From the NCBI GenBank assembly GCA_052174535.1, contig JBQMRQ010000043.1:1-23778 (forward strand): a stretch of 23,778 nt of DNA. Direction: 5' to 3'. The notes below the pieces were generated by a model, which was not told where the DNA came from, made no database searches, and was given only the letters and a program-made list of their open reading frames with translations. A program made the translations under genes and the position numbers. This document shows, in pieces, positions 1 to 8,126 of the stretch. Position 1 is the stretch's first letter. Each line of letters begins with the position of its first letter. This DNA comes from Arsenophonus sp052174535. Lineage in GTDB: Bacteria > Pseudomonadota > Gammaproteobacteria > Enterobacterales > Enterobacteriaceae.

Positions 1-729
1 TTAAATGTTACCGTGGAAAATCTGGATGTACCTGCTGTGGTTGTTGAATGCATTCATGCTTATTCATTAATCCATGATGATCTACCCGCAATGGATAGCG
101 ATAGTTTACGTCGTGGTCAACCTACCTGCCATATTTCTTTTGGTGAAGCTCATGCAATTTTGGCTGGTGATGCTTTGCAAGCACTTGCCTTTGATATCTT
201 GTCTCGTTCTGCTATGCCTGATGTTAATGACAGTAATCGCCTGGCGATGATAGCTGAGCTAGCTACTGCTAGTGGAGCAGCAGGTATGTGTAGCGGCCAA
301 GCGCTCGATATGGAATCAGAAGGACAACAAATTGATATAACAACATTAGAATCTATTCATCAACATAAAACCGGAGCATTAATTCGTGCTGCTATCAGAA
401 TGAGTGCACTTGCGGCCGGGAATCAAAGCTGCAAATTACTACTATCATTAGATAGATATGCCAATGCAATTGGTTTGCTATTCCAAATCCATGACGATAT
501 TCTTGACGTTATTGGTGATACAGACATTTTAGGTAAAGATCATGGATCTAATAAAAAATATAAAAAAAGTACCTATCCAACATTAATTGGTGTTGAAGAA
601 GCAAAAAAAAAAGCGAATAGTTTACATGAACAAGCATTAGATGCACTTTATATGCTAGAACAACAGTATGGACTTAATACGGAAACATTACAAAATTTAA
701 CACACTTTATTATCGAACGAAAAAGCTAA
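1..729 (+). CDS. ispA: Farnesyl diphosphate synthase (geranyltranstransferase), 5'-truncated by window edge
   Basis: This enzyme condenses isopentenyl diphosphate with dimethylallyl and then geranyl diphosphate to give farnesyl diphosphate, the precursor of undecaprenyl carrier lipid and ubiquinone side chains. The frame is open from base 1, and the GTG at 13 is internal, because residues before it continue the homology. The fragment has 242 residues against about 299 for the E. coli protein, so roughly 57 N-terminal residues lie outside the window. Both aspartate-rich Mg/diphosphate-binding motifs are present: DDLPAMD at fragment residues 26-32 and DDILD at 165-169. The GQALD and HKTGALIRAA motifs of the family are also visible. 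dxs follows on the same strand after 119 bp, as in the E. coli xseB-ispA-dxs order. The gene appears intact and functional. Confidence 0.97.
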   Translation, partial: LNVTVENLDVPAVVVECIHAYSLIHDDLPAMDSDSLRRGQPTCHISFGEAHAILAGDALQALAFDILSRSAMPDVNDSNRLAMIAELATASGAAGMCSGQALDMESEGQQIDITTLESIHQHKTGALIRAAIRMSALAAGNQSCKLLLSLDRYANAIGLLFQIHDDILDVIGDTDILGKDHGSNKKYKKSTYPTLIGVEEAKKKANSLHEQALDALYMLEQQYGLNTETLQNLTHFIIERKS

Positions 730-848
730 TTTCTTTTATTTAAAAACAAAATATTTACTAGTAATAAAAATTTAAAATAATCTTTTAACGAGCTACGGCT
801 ACTATGGCGTCATTGATATAAACAAAAACAATTATTTAATGAGAAGAC

Positions 849-2714
849 ATGAATATTGATATTACTTTATATCCAACTTTAGCATTAATAAAAACACCGA
901 AAGAGTTACGGCTTTTACCAAAAAAAAGTCTTGGCAAATTATGTAAAGAATTACGAGAATTCTTGTTAAATAGTGTTAGTCGTTCCAGTGGACATTTCGC
1001 TTCTGGATTGGGAGCCATTGAACTCACTGTCGCTTTACACTATGTTTATAAAACCCCATTTGATAATCTTATCTGGGATATTGGCCACCAGTCATATCCA
1101 CATAAGATATTAACTGGTCGCCGCGATCGTATTGATACCATACGACAAAAAAATGGATTACATCCTTTTCCATGGCGCCCAGAAAGTGAATATGACGTTC
1201 TTAGTGTCGGTCATTCCTCCACTTCTATCAGTGCTGGCCTTGGGATGGCAGTAGCTGCTGAATATGAGAATAAGAATCGTAAAACAGTTTGTGTTATTGG
1301 TGATGGCGCCATTACCGCAGGTATAGCTTTTGAAGCAATGAATCATGCAGGTGACATTCATAAAGATATATTAGTAATCCTTAATGATAATGAAATGTCA
1401 ATTTCAGAAAATGTTGGAGCGTTAAATAATCATTTAGCGCAATTGTTATCGGGTAATATCTATACTAGATTGCGTGAAGGAGGAAAAAAAGTATTTTCTA
1501 ATATTCTTTTAATTAAAAAATTATTAAAAAAAACTGAAGAGCACCTTAAAGGTATGATAATTCCTAGTACTATGTTCGAAGAATTGGGATTTAACTACAT
1601 TGGTCCCATTGACGGTCATGATGTACTCACATTAGTACAAACATTAAAAAATATGCGTGAATTAAAAGGTCCACAGTTTTTGCATATCATTACCAAGAAA
1701 GGTAAGGGTTATGAGCCCGCAGAAAAAGATCCTATCAGTTGGCATGCTGTGCCTAAATTTGATCCAACAACTTTTAGCCTACCAAAAAACAATGATAATC
1801 AATTAACGTTTTCACAAGTTTTTGGCGATTGGTTGTGCCAAGAAGCAGCTAATGATCCTAAACTTATGGCTATCACACCAGCCATGCGAGAAGGATCGGG
1901 AATGCTTAAATTTTCTAAAACTTATCCAAATCAATATTTCGATGTTGCTATTGCAGAACAACACGCTGTGACTTTTGGAGCTGGTCTTGCTATTGGAGGG
2001 TATAAACCTGTCGTTGCTATTTATTCTACTTTTTTACAACGCGCCTATGACCAAGTGATTCATGATGTAGCCATTCAAAAACTGCCTATTCTGTTTGCAA
2101 TAGATAGAGCAGGCATTGTTGGTGCTGACGGACAAACCCATCAAGGTGCCTTCGATTTATCATTTTTACGTTGTCTACCTGATATGATAATTATGTCGCC
2201 TAGTGATGAAAACGAATGTCGTCAAATGCTACATACGGGTTATCACTATCAGGATGGTCCGGTTGCGGTTCGTTATCCAAGAGGTACCGGCTCTGGCGCT
2301 ACTCTACAACCTTTAGCAAAAATTTTAATTAGCAAAGGGCTAATTCGCCGAAAAGGAAAAAAAATTGCTATCTTAAATTTTGGAACATTACTTAGCGAAG
2401 CGATAAAAGCTGCAGAATTACTTAATGCTACTGTAGTAGATATGAGGTTTGTAAAACCATTAGATGAAACCTTGATACTGGAGATAGCTCAAAATCATAA
2501 GTTATTAGTAACATTAGAAGAAAATGCAATTATAGGCGGGGCAGGTAGCGGTGTTAATGAATTTTTATTAAAAACCCATCATATTATGCCTATCATTAAT
2601 CTTGGCTTGCCTGATTACTATATCTCACAAGGAAATCAAACAGAAATTTTAGCTGAATTAGGGCTTAATGCTAAAGGAATTGTAAAATCAATTAATAATT
2701 ATTATGCCAATTAA
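849..2714 (+). CDS. dxs: 1-deoxy-D-xylulose-5-phosphate synthase
   Basis: This thiamine-diphosphate enzyme joins pyruvate and glyceraldehyde-3-phosphate to make DXP, the entry point of the MEP isoprenoid pathway and also a precursor of thiamine and pyridoxal. The protein has 621 residues, against 620 in E. coli, and is colinear throughout. The TPP/Mg motif begins with GDG at about residues 151-153 and continues to NDNEMSISEN. The catalytic-region motifs GHQSYPHK and DVAIAEQHAVTF are present, as is the C-terminal transketolase signature GGAGSGVNE. The ATG at 849 matches the family start (MNIDITLYPTLAL). The upstream GAGAAG is only 2 nt away, so the ribosome binding site is weak. ispA lies just upstream and pgpA is convergent downstream. 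The enzyme needs ThDP, whose last synthetic step belongs to the ThiL family encoded nearby. Confidence 0.98.
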   Translation: MNIDITLYPTLALIKTPKELRLLPKKSLGKLCKELREFLLNSVSRSSGHFASGLGAIELTVALHYVYKTPFDNLIWDIGHQSYPHKILTGRRDRIDTIRQKNGLHPFPWRPESEYDVLSVGHSSTSISAGLGMAVAAEYENKNRKTVCVIGDGAITAGIAFEAMNHAGDIHKDILVILNDNEMSISENVGALNNHLAQLLSGNIYTRLREGGKKVFSNILLIKKLLKKTEEHLKGMIIPSTMFEELGFNYIGPIDGHDVLTLVQTLKNMRELKGPQFLHIITKKGKGYEPAEKDPISWHAVPKFDPTTFSLPKNNDNQLTFSQVFGDWLCQEAANDPKLMAITPAMREGSGMLKFSKTYPNQYFDVAIAEQHAVTFGAGLAIGGYKPVVAIYSTFLQRAYDQVIHDVAIQKLPILFAIDRAGIVGADGQTHQGAFDLSFLRCLPDMIIMSPSDENECRQMLHTGYHYQDGPVAVRYPRGTGSGATLQPLAKILISKGLIRRKGKKIAILNFGTLLSEAIKAAELLNATVVDMRFVKPLDETLILEIAQNHKLLVTLEENAIIGGAGSGVNEFLLKTHHIMPIINLGLPDYYISQGNQTEILAELGLNAKGIVKSINNYYAN

Positions 2715-2734
2715 ATTAATAAATATGCTAAAAA

Positions 2735-2765
2735 CAAAAGCAATGGTTTATTATAAGTGCTTTTG
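2735..2765 (+). terminator. Inverted repeat after dxs, possible terminator
   Basis: CAAAAGCA (2735-2742) and TGCTTTTG (2758-2765) are perfect 8-bp arms around a 15-nt loop, about 20 nt past the dxs stop and between the convergent dxs and pgpA genes. The right arm carries a short T run (TTTT). The long loop and the lack of a longer U tract make it a weak intrinsic terminator candidate. Confidence 0.4.
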
Positions 2766-2775
2766 ATTTCAGTAA

Positions 2776-2799
2776 TTACTGGTATTATGATACCAGTAA
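2776..2799. terminator. Perfect 10-bp hairpin over the end of pgpA
   Basis: TTACTGGTAT (2776-2785) and ATACCAGTAA (2790-2799) form a perfect 10-bp stem with a 4-nt loop. The hairpin covers the last codons and the stop of pgpA on the minus strand. Its place between convergent genes suggests transcript-end formation or 3'-end protection. There is no clear T tract on either side, so rho-independent termination is uncertain. Confidence 0.4.
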
Positions 2800-3278
2800 C
2801 CAGTCTGGAAGCGATGCCAGGATAACTATAGCAAAAGTAGCCGAGATGATATCATCTAACATAATACCTAAGCCACCATCTATTTGATGATCAAACCAAC
2901 TAATAGGCCAAGGTTTTAATATATCAAAAAATCGAAAAAGCACAAATGCAATTAATATCCATTGCCAATTAACTAATGGCATCCCCATTAGGGTCATCCA
3001 CATACCAATAAATTCATCCCAAACAATACTACCATGGTCGTGAATTTTCATATCATCTGATGTACGTTGACAAATAACAATACCAATAACAAAACCAAAT
3101 AAAATAATAAACCAACATAACCAAAAACAGGTAGTAGCCAATACATTAATAACCAGAATGGAATAGCAGATAACGATCCTGTTGTTCCAGGAGTAATGGG
3201 TGATAAACCACTACCAAATCCGGTTGCCAATAGATGCCAAGGATTTGATAGCTTTAAACGAGATTTTAGATTAGTCAT
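2785..3278 (-). pseudogene. pgpA: Phosphatidylglycerophosphatase A, interrupted by one frameshift
   Basis: PgpA is an inner-membrane enzyme that dephosphorylates phosphatidylglycerophosphate to phosphatidylglycerol. The N-terminal half reads from ATG 3278 (TNLKSRLKLSNPWHLLATGF, then GSGLSPITPGTTGSL). The C-terminal half reads in another frame, with HDHGSIVWDEFIGMW and the final stop at 2785-2787. Together they cover the whole of the roughly 170-residue family protein. The frames join in a T-rich stretch (A/T run near 3080-3100), where loss of one base from a TTTT run explains the shift. The first frame ends at 3048 if unshifted. The start overlaps the thiL stop by 8 bp (ATGACTAA), so translation was coupled. 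Everything outside the shift is well preserved, so the lesion is recent, is rescued by slippage, or is a sequencing error. Other PGP phosphatases could substitute (family knowledge). Confidence 0.85.
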
Positions 3279-4263
3279 GGCAAGCTTTCACACTAAAATG
3301 ATCAAAACCAGTTAAATTAGATGAAACCTCTTTATTATCATAAAAATATCGGATCCCTTCTGATTCTGGCGTTATCTGGCCAATGCAATGAAAATTTGTC
3401 CCCAGCGTATATGTTAACGCTAATTCTAATGTACTACGGTTTGTCTCAGGAACTGTAAAACACAATTCATAATCTTCTCCACCACTTAATGCCCAGATTA
3501 ATGCTTGTTCTGAGGTAACTTGTCTGCGTAAAGCATCTGATAATGGTAAAGAATCTAATTTGATTTTAGCGCCACAGCTACTAGTTTTAAGTATATGCCC
3601 AAGATCAGAAATTAAGCCATCAGAAATATCTATTGCCGAAGAAGCAATATGACGTAGAGCCTTTCCTTGCAAAATACGAGGATGTGGCCTTAAATGTCGC
3701 TGGACTAACCAATTACGATCTTTTACATCATCGACCATTAACTGTGATTGTAAAATCGCTAATCCAGTAGCGCTATCTCCCAATGTTCCAGTAACATAAA
3801 TCCAATCACCATTACAGGCTCCTGATCGTATTAGTGATTTTCCTATAGGAATTAAACCATGAGCTGTATAGGTTAAACTCATTGGTCCACGGGTTGTATC
3901 ACCACCAATAAGTTGTATTTCATAGTAATTAAGCTGCTCAAATAGGCTAGAACTAAATCTTGTTAGCCAATCTTCATTGATTTGTGGCAATGTCAATGCT
4001 AGAGAAATCCAGGCAGGATCTGCCCCCATAGCGGCTAAATCACTTAAATTAACCGCCAAAGATTTATAGGCTAAATCTTCTGGTGAAACACTATCAAGAA
4101 AATGGACACCTGCAATTAGTGTATCGGTAGTAACGGCTAATTGTTGTCTTTCCGGTATTGTTATCAATGCACAATCATCACCAATCCCGATATTAACGTC
4201 ATCTCGATTTTGCTGTTGACGATTAAAATAACGCGCAATGATATCAAATTCACTACAAACCAT
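3271..4263 (-). CDS. thiL: Thiamine-monophosphate kinase
   Basis: ThiL phosphorylates thiamine monophosphate with ATP to the active cofactor thiamine diphosphate in the cytoplasm. The protein has 330 residues against about 325 in E. coli, starting at ATG 4263. The PurM/ThiL fold motifs are present: GIGDDCAL near residue 26, the STDTL-like TTDTLIAGVHF, NLSDLAAMGADPAW, LIGGDTTRG, and SAIDISDGLISDLGH with the conserved Asp pair. The C-terminal WALSGGEDYELCFTV block is intact. It lies downstream of nusB, after a 103-bp spacer, and overlaps pgpA by 8 bp, which is the E. coli ribD-ribH-nusB-thiL-pgpA order. Retention supports local ThDP supply for Dxs and other enzymes. Confidence 0.98.
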   Translation of the reverse strand: MVCSEFDIIARYFNRQQQNRDDVNIGIGDDCALITIPERQQLAVTTDTLIAGVHFLDSVSPEDLAYKSLAVNLSDLAAMGADPAWISLALTLPQINEDWLTRFSSSLFEQLNYYEIQLIGGDTTRGPMSLTYTAHGLIPIGKSLIRSGACNGDWIYVTGTLGDSATGLAILQSQLMVDDVKDRNWLVQRHLRPHPRILQGKALRHIASSAIDISDGLISDLGHILKTSSCGAKIKLDSLPLSDALRRQVTSEQALIWALSGGEDYELCFTVPETNRSTLELALTYTLGTNFHCIGQITPESEGIRYFYDNKEVSSNLTGFDHFSVKACHD

Positions 4264-4366
4264 AATAATATTCCACTATAGTATATTATAGTACTATTGC
4301 TATAAGGTTATTTCACCACCTTATTTTAAAGGTAAACATCAGATTATTTGAAAAGTCTGAATATCA

Positions 4367-4780
4367 TTACTTCTTAGGCACAGAAGTAATGACTTTATTG
4401 AGCGCACCATTGATAAACTTGTGACTCTCTTCGGCACCAAAAACTTTTGCTAATTCAATTGCTTCATTAATAGAAACTTTATAAGGTATATCATCACGGT
4501 AATAGAGTTCAAATATCGCTAAACGTAAAACCGCTTTTTCAACCTGTCCAACCTCCCCCAGATGACGAGAAAGATAAGGAGCCATCTTTTTATCCAGTTC
4601 TAACACATGAGTTGAAACACCATTAAGTATCTCACAGAAATATGTCACATCAACATCTGAAGTATCCTGTTCAGATAAAAATTCCACTTCAACATCATCA
4701 ATATTATTACCAGATAATTGCCACGAATAAATCGCTTGAACAGCACACTCACGCGCACGATGACGAGCAGCAGGTTTCAT
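4367..4780 (-). CDS. nusB: Transcription antitermination factor NusB
   Basis: NusB pairs with NusE (ribosomal protein S10) on boxA RNA and takes part in rRNA antitermination. I chose the ATG at 4780 (MKPAARHRARECAVQAIYSW) because it matches the family N-terminus and is preceded by AAGGGG about 8 nt upstream. The frame stays open to 4831, but that would add 17 residues overlapping ribH. From 4780 the protein has 137 residues against 139 in E. coli. The arginine-rich start and the C-terminal INEAIELAKVFGAEESHKFINGAL block are both clear. ribH ends 25 bp upstream, so the two genes are probably cotranscribed. Confidence 0.97.
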   Translation of the reverse strand: MKPAARHRARECAVQAIYSWQLSGNNIDDVEVEFLSEQDTSDVDVTYFCEILNGVSTHVLELDKKMAPYLSRHLGEVGQVEKAVLRLAIFELYYRDDIPYKVSINEAIELAKVFGAEESHKFINGALNKVITSVPKK

Positions 4781-4805
4781 AAAATTCCCCTTAAATAATA
4801 TAAAG

Positions 4806-5276
4806 TTAATCTTTAATAGCTTGAATAACATTTACCATTTCTAGTGCACATAATGCAGCATCTGCACCTTTATTTCCTGCTTTTGTACCCGCGCGCTCAA
4901 TGGCCTGCTTAATATCCTCGGTTGTCAATACACCAAAGGCAATAGGAATTCTACTTATCATCGCGATATTAGAAAGTCCAGCACTACATTCACTGGCAAT
5001 ATATTCAAAATGTGGAGTTGCACCACGTATAACGGTAGCAAGTGCAATGATTGCGTCATATTTTTTTGTTTCTACTAATGTTTTAATCGTTAAAGGTAAT
5101 TCATAGGCACCAGGAACCCAAACTACCGTAATATTTTCTTTTGCAACTTGACCAATACGCTCCAAGGTATCAATAGCGCCTTCCAGTAAATTACTATTGA
5201 TGAAATGATTAAAACGTGCAACAACGATTGCTATATAAGCTTTAGGAGCTGCTACCGTACCTTTTATTATTTTCAT
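4806..5276 (-). CDS. ribH: 6,7-dimethyl-8-ribityllumazine synthase
   Basis: This enzyme condenses 5-amino-6-ribitylamino-uracil with dihydroxybutanone phosphate to give lumazine, the penultimate step of riboflavin synthesis (the E. coli gene is also called ribE). The protein has 156 residues, exactly the E. coli length. Visible motifs are the substrate-binding ARFNHFI near the N-terminus, VVWVPGAYELP, the catalytic-histidine segment ATPHFEYIA, and the C-terminal ERAGTKAGNKGADAALCALEM in two adjacent pieces. ATG 5276 is preceded by AAGGAAGG at good spacing. It lies between ribD and nusB on the same strand, but 208 bp separate it from ribD, including a hairpin, so it may have its own promoter. 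Confidence 0.98.
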   Translation of the reverse strand: MKIIKGTVAAPKAYIAIVVARFNHFINSNLLEGAIDTLERIGQVAKENITVVWVPGAYELPLTIKTLVETKKYDAIIALATVIRGATPHFEYIASECSAGLSNIAMISRIPIAFGVLTTEDIKQAIERAGTKAGNKGADAALCALEMVNVIQAIKD

Positions 5277-5447
5277 AGCCTTCCTTAAATACTAATTATT
5301 CTCTACAGAAATGATAATTTTACTATAATCTTTTCTATTCTATTGTTGTACAGTGCTATGGTGTGCTGAATTTAGCTAACTTTAAAATAGTTACTAGGAA
5401 TCCTAAATTAAATCGAATAATATTACATTTTTATAACTATAATACTT

Positions 5448-5477
5448 TTATATTAAGCTAGCTAGAGCTTAATATAA
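5448..5477 (-). terminator. Perfect 12-bp hairpin downstream of ribD
   Basis: TTATATTAAGCT (5448-5459) pairs perfectly with AGCTTAATATAA (5466-5477) around the loop AGCTAG. It starts 7 nt past the ribD stop, between ribD and ribH. The stem is AT-rich and lacks a clean T tract on the minus strand. It may be an attenuating or processing hairpin separating ribD from ribH-nusB-thiL. Confidence 0.45.
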
Positions 5478-5484
5478 TATTACA

Positions 5485-6594
5485 TCATATTGGGCGAAGT
5501 ATTAAACGTAAATCAGGACCAATAACTTCAATATTAATAAATTCAAATGCAGGTGCATCTTTCAATTTTTGTAATGCTGGAATATTAATTAATTCTCTTG
5601 CGGTGCCACCTAAAATTTTAGGCGCAATATAAATAATTAATTCATCAATTAATCCTAATGTTAACAAAGCGCCGGCAAGTGTTGGTCCGCTTTCAATCCA
5701 AATTGAATTAATATTACGTTTAGCCAACTGTGTTATTAGAAAAACTAAATCAATGCCTTTCTCATAGGTTGGAATTACGATTTGTTCAACATCACCATAC
5801 CAATTTTGCAATATGGGATTAGGGCGAATAAGCCAACATTTACCATCTGATTTTGTTACAAAATCTTCTGGTTTTACTTGATTATGACGATCTAAAACAA
5901 TTCTTATTGGTTGTCGAAGGCTTTCTTTTGGATAAAAATTTTGTAGTTCAGGCGGAAAATCTATCCAACGAACATTTAAAGCTGGATTATCAGTTAAAAT
6001 AGTTGCACTAGTAGTCAAAATCGCACTTGCCTGAGCTCTAAAATTTTGTACATCTTGACGAGCTGTTGACGAAGTAATCCACTTGCTTTCACCTGATTCA
6101 AGGGCTGTTCGTCCATCAAGTGATGCAGCTAACTTAAGTTGAACATAGGGAAAACCTGTTCGCATTCTTTTTAGAAAGCCTCGATTTAATTGCTCAGCTT
6201 CATCTATTAGAAAACCATGTATTACTTCGATACCAGCCTGCTGTAATTTAAGTAAACCTCGTCCTGCAACCTGTGGATTTGGATCTTGCATCGCTACAAT
6301 AACTCGCAGAATGCCTGAGTTAATTAAGGCATCTACACAAGGTGGAGTCTTACCATAATGGCTACAGGGCTCTAATGTAATATAAGCAGTTCCTCCATTA
6401 GCTTTCTTACCCGCCATTTGTAAAGCATAAATCTCAGCATGTGAGTCGCCTGCTCTAGAATGAAATCCTTCTCCTACAATTTCATCATTATTTACAATGA
6501 CGCAACCTACATTCGGGTTAGGTGAAGTGGTAAATCGTCCTTGATTGGCCAATAATAATGCACGACTCATAAACTGTTTATCAAATCGGGTCAT
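5485..6594 (-). CDS. ribD: Bifunctional riboflavin biosynthesis deaminase/reductase
   Basis: RibD first deaminates the pyrimidine product of GTP cyclohydrolase II, then reduces its ribosyl side chain. The ATG at 6594 gives 369 residues, against 367 in E. coli, beginning MTRFDKQFMSRALLLANQGR. A TTG at 6606 in frame is a less likely start because it overlaps the end of nrdR. The N-terminal deaminase has the zinc motifs HAE and PCSHYGKTPPC. The C-terminal reductase begins near residue 145 (FPYVQLKLAASLDGRTA), followed by SGESKWITS and IWIESGPTLAGALL. The decayed nrdR ends 8 bp upstream, so ribD has kept its place in the old operon while its leader gene died. The protein appears intact. Confidence 0.97.
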   Translation of the reverse strand: MTRFDKQFMSRALLLANQGRFTTSPNPNVGCVIVNNDEIVGEGFHSRAGDSHAEIYALQMAGKKANGGTAYITLEPCSHYGKTPPCVDALINSGILRVIVAMQDPNPQVAGRGLLKLQQAGIEVIHGFLIDEAEQLNRGFLKRMRTGFPYVQLKLAASLDGRTALESGESKWITSSTARQDVQNFRAQASAILTTSATILTDNPALNVRWIDFPPELQNFYPKESLRQPIRIVLDRHNQVKPEDFVTKSDGKCWLIRPNPILQNWYGDVEQIVIPTYEKGIDLVFLITQLAKRNINSIWIESGPTLAGALLTLGLIDELIIYIAPKILGGTARELINIPALQKLKDAPAFEFINIEVIGPDLRLILRPI

Positions 6595-6602
6595 TTTTGC
6601 TA

Positions 6603-7040
6603 TCAATCCTGTAACTTAGCAAGTTCTTTACCAAATTCACGAATATTTTAAAATTACGATATACTGAATCAAAGTTATGTATAAGTAATTTTATACAGCT
6701 TTCGATTCATTATGAGAATTTTTCCGATTATCTTTGTCGGAGTTTCTCGTTCTTCAGTTACGTAAAGTTGCAATTCTATATTGTTAATAGCTGTTTCTAT
6801 AATTATTAGAAACTTATCAGGTATTTCTAATATTTTTCATACCTTATCTTAGTTTATATTGTCAAATGACTCAGATATATCATTACTTTACCATATAAGT
6901 CATGACTAATTCAGTTATTTTAAAAGTAGTAAAACACTCATGACGTTCAAGATATTACTTTTAATAAATTTTTGAACAATCACTAACAAACGTAAATCAA
7001 TTACTGTAGTATCTACAGCTATCTAAAATAGAGAATGCAT
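6603..7040 (-). pseudogene. nrdR: Decayed transcriptional repressor NrdR
   Basis: NrdR is a zinc-ribbon/ATP-cone repressor of ribonucleotide reductase operons. Read on the minus strand across several frames, the whole gene can be followed. The start is ATG CAT TCT at 7040 (MHS where the family has MHC). Then come AVDTTVIDLRL, ECFTTFKITELVM, SNDISESFDN, AINNIELQL, TEERETPTKIIGK, SVYRNFK and finally EFGKELAKLQD with its TGA at 6605-6603. At least five frame changes and several stops interrupt it, and the first zinc-ribbon cysteine is replaced. The length (438 bp) is close to the roughly 450 bp of an intact gene, so decay went by small indels and substitutions rather than large deletion. It sits immediately upstream of ribD, its normal partner. 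Confidence 0.93.
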
Positions 7041-7121
7041 AAAATTTCTTGATTTTAGTGTCCAGTTTTTAGTTTAATTCAGCTGTTTCAATAAAAACAC
7101 GCTCCTAGGATAATCTAATAG

Positions 7122-7137
7122 GGTATTAATTAATACC
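7122..7137. other. 16-bp perfect palindrome after secF
   Basis: GGTATTAATTAATACC is a perfect palindrome starting about 9 nt beyond the secF stop on the minus strand. It could fold as a 6-bp stem with an AATT loop. There is no T tract, so a terminator role is only a possibility, and chance in AT-rich DNA cannot be excluded. Confidence 0.35.
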
Positions 7138-7145
7138 ATTCGTAT

Positions 7146-8114
7146 TTAAGGTAGTAGAGATTGTTGATCTTCCCCATCTTTTACCACCTTAAGTGGAATT
7201 AAATGCTCTCGTTTTATTCCCATTTTTAATGCTAGAGCAGAAGCAACATAAATTGAAGAAATGGTTCCAATCGTTACACCAATTAACATAATTAGAGAAA
7301 ATCCTTTTAAAATTAAACCACCAAAAAAATAGAGCATCAAAATAACTAATAAGGAAGTTCCTAATGTAATAAGTGTTCGACTTAATGTTTGCGTTAATGA
7401 AATATTTACTATTTCATAAGAAGTGCCAGGGCGAATTTTGCGGAAATTTTCACGAATACGATCAAAGACAACAATGCTATCATTTAATGAATAACCTATG
7501 ACCGACATTAATGAAGCAACGATAGTCATATCAACTTCAATCTGAAAAAGTGATATAATGCCTAATGTAATAATAACATCATGCGCTAATGATATTACTG
7601 CACCGGCAGCCAGACGCCATTCAAAACGGAAACCTAGGTAAATTAATATACAGATCAAAGCAGATAATAATGCCATTGCTCCGGTTTGAGCTAATTCACT
7701 ACCTACACTTGGCCCAACAAATTCCATACGCTTAAGCGTTGCTTGATCATTAATATTTTTATTAATGAGTGAAATAACAGCCTTACCTATTTCTTGACTT
7801 GTAACTTCTTTAATAGGAGGTAATCGGATTATAATATCTCGACTACTGCCAAAATTTTGGATTAAAGGTTCTTTATGGCCATTATTCGATAAACTCGCTC
7901 TGATTTTATCAAGATCCGCAGGTTGACTGAGATTAATTTCAATAATAGTTCCACCGGTAAAATCTAATCCCCAGTTAAAACCTTTCAATGAAAGGACCAT
8001 AACAGAAATAATAAATAAAGCAATTGAAATAGTAAAAGCTAAATAATCCAAACGCATAAAATCAATAACTTTACGGCCATGATTTAATTGTTCTGTTGTG
8101 TAATATTGCGCCAC
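7146..8114 (-). CDS. secF: Protein translocase subunit SecF
   Basis: SecF is an inner-membrane protein that works with SecD to pull translocating preproteins across using the proton motive force. It has 322 residues against 323 in E. coli. The start is GTG 8114, giving a protein beginning AQYYTTEQLNHGRKVIDFMR, with AAGGAG 8 nt upstream. There is one N-terminal membrane segment, a periplasmic loop containing LDFTGGTIIEI, and a C-terminal cluster of five segments with EFVGPSVGSEL, VIGYSLNDSIVVFDRIRENF and SLTQTLSRTLITLGTS. The Arg of that last motif (about residue 246) matches the proton-path Arg247 of E. coli SecF. secD ends 12 bp upstream on the same strand. Confidence 0.98.
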   Translation of the reverse strand: MAQYYTTEQLNHGRKVIDFMRLDYLAFTISIALFIISVMVLSLKGFNWGLDFTGGTIIEINLSQPADLDKIRASLSNNGHKEPLIQNFGSSRDIIIRLPPIKEVTSQEIGKAVISLINKNINDQATLKRMEFVGPSVGSELAQTGAMALLSALICILIYLGFRFEWRLAAGAVISLAHDVIITLGIISLFQIEVDMTIVASLMSVIGYSLNDSIVVFDRIRENFRKIRPGTSYEIVNISLTQTLSRTLITLGTSLLVILMLYFFGGLILKGFSLIMLIGVTIGTISSIYVASALALKMGIKREHLIPLKVVKDGEDQQSLLP

Positions 8115-8126
8115 AAACCACGCTCC

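Noticed and set aside
836..1361. Minus-strand open frames inside dxs (836-1027 and 1158-1361)
   Set aside because: They lie wholly inside or antisense to the conserved dxs frame, have no recognisable product, and are shadows of that gene.
3048..3141. Programmed -1 frameshifting in pgpA
   Set aside because: There is no canonical slippery heptamer with a downstream pseudoknot in view, and the family is not known to use programmed frameshifting. Simple deletion of a T is the better explanation.
4900..5106. Plus-strand open frame of 68 codons
   Set aside because: It is antisense to the strongly conserved ribH gene and has no independent support.
6595..6606. TTG at 6606 as the ribD start
   Set aside because: It overlaps the nrdR stop and adds four residues absent from the family N-terminus. 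The ATG at 6594 gives the expected length.
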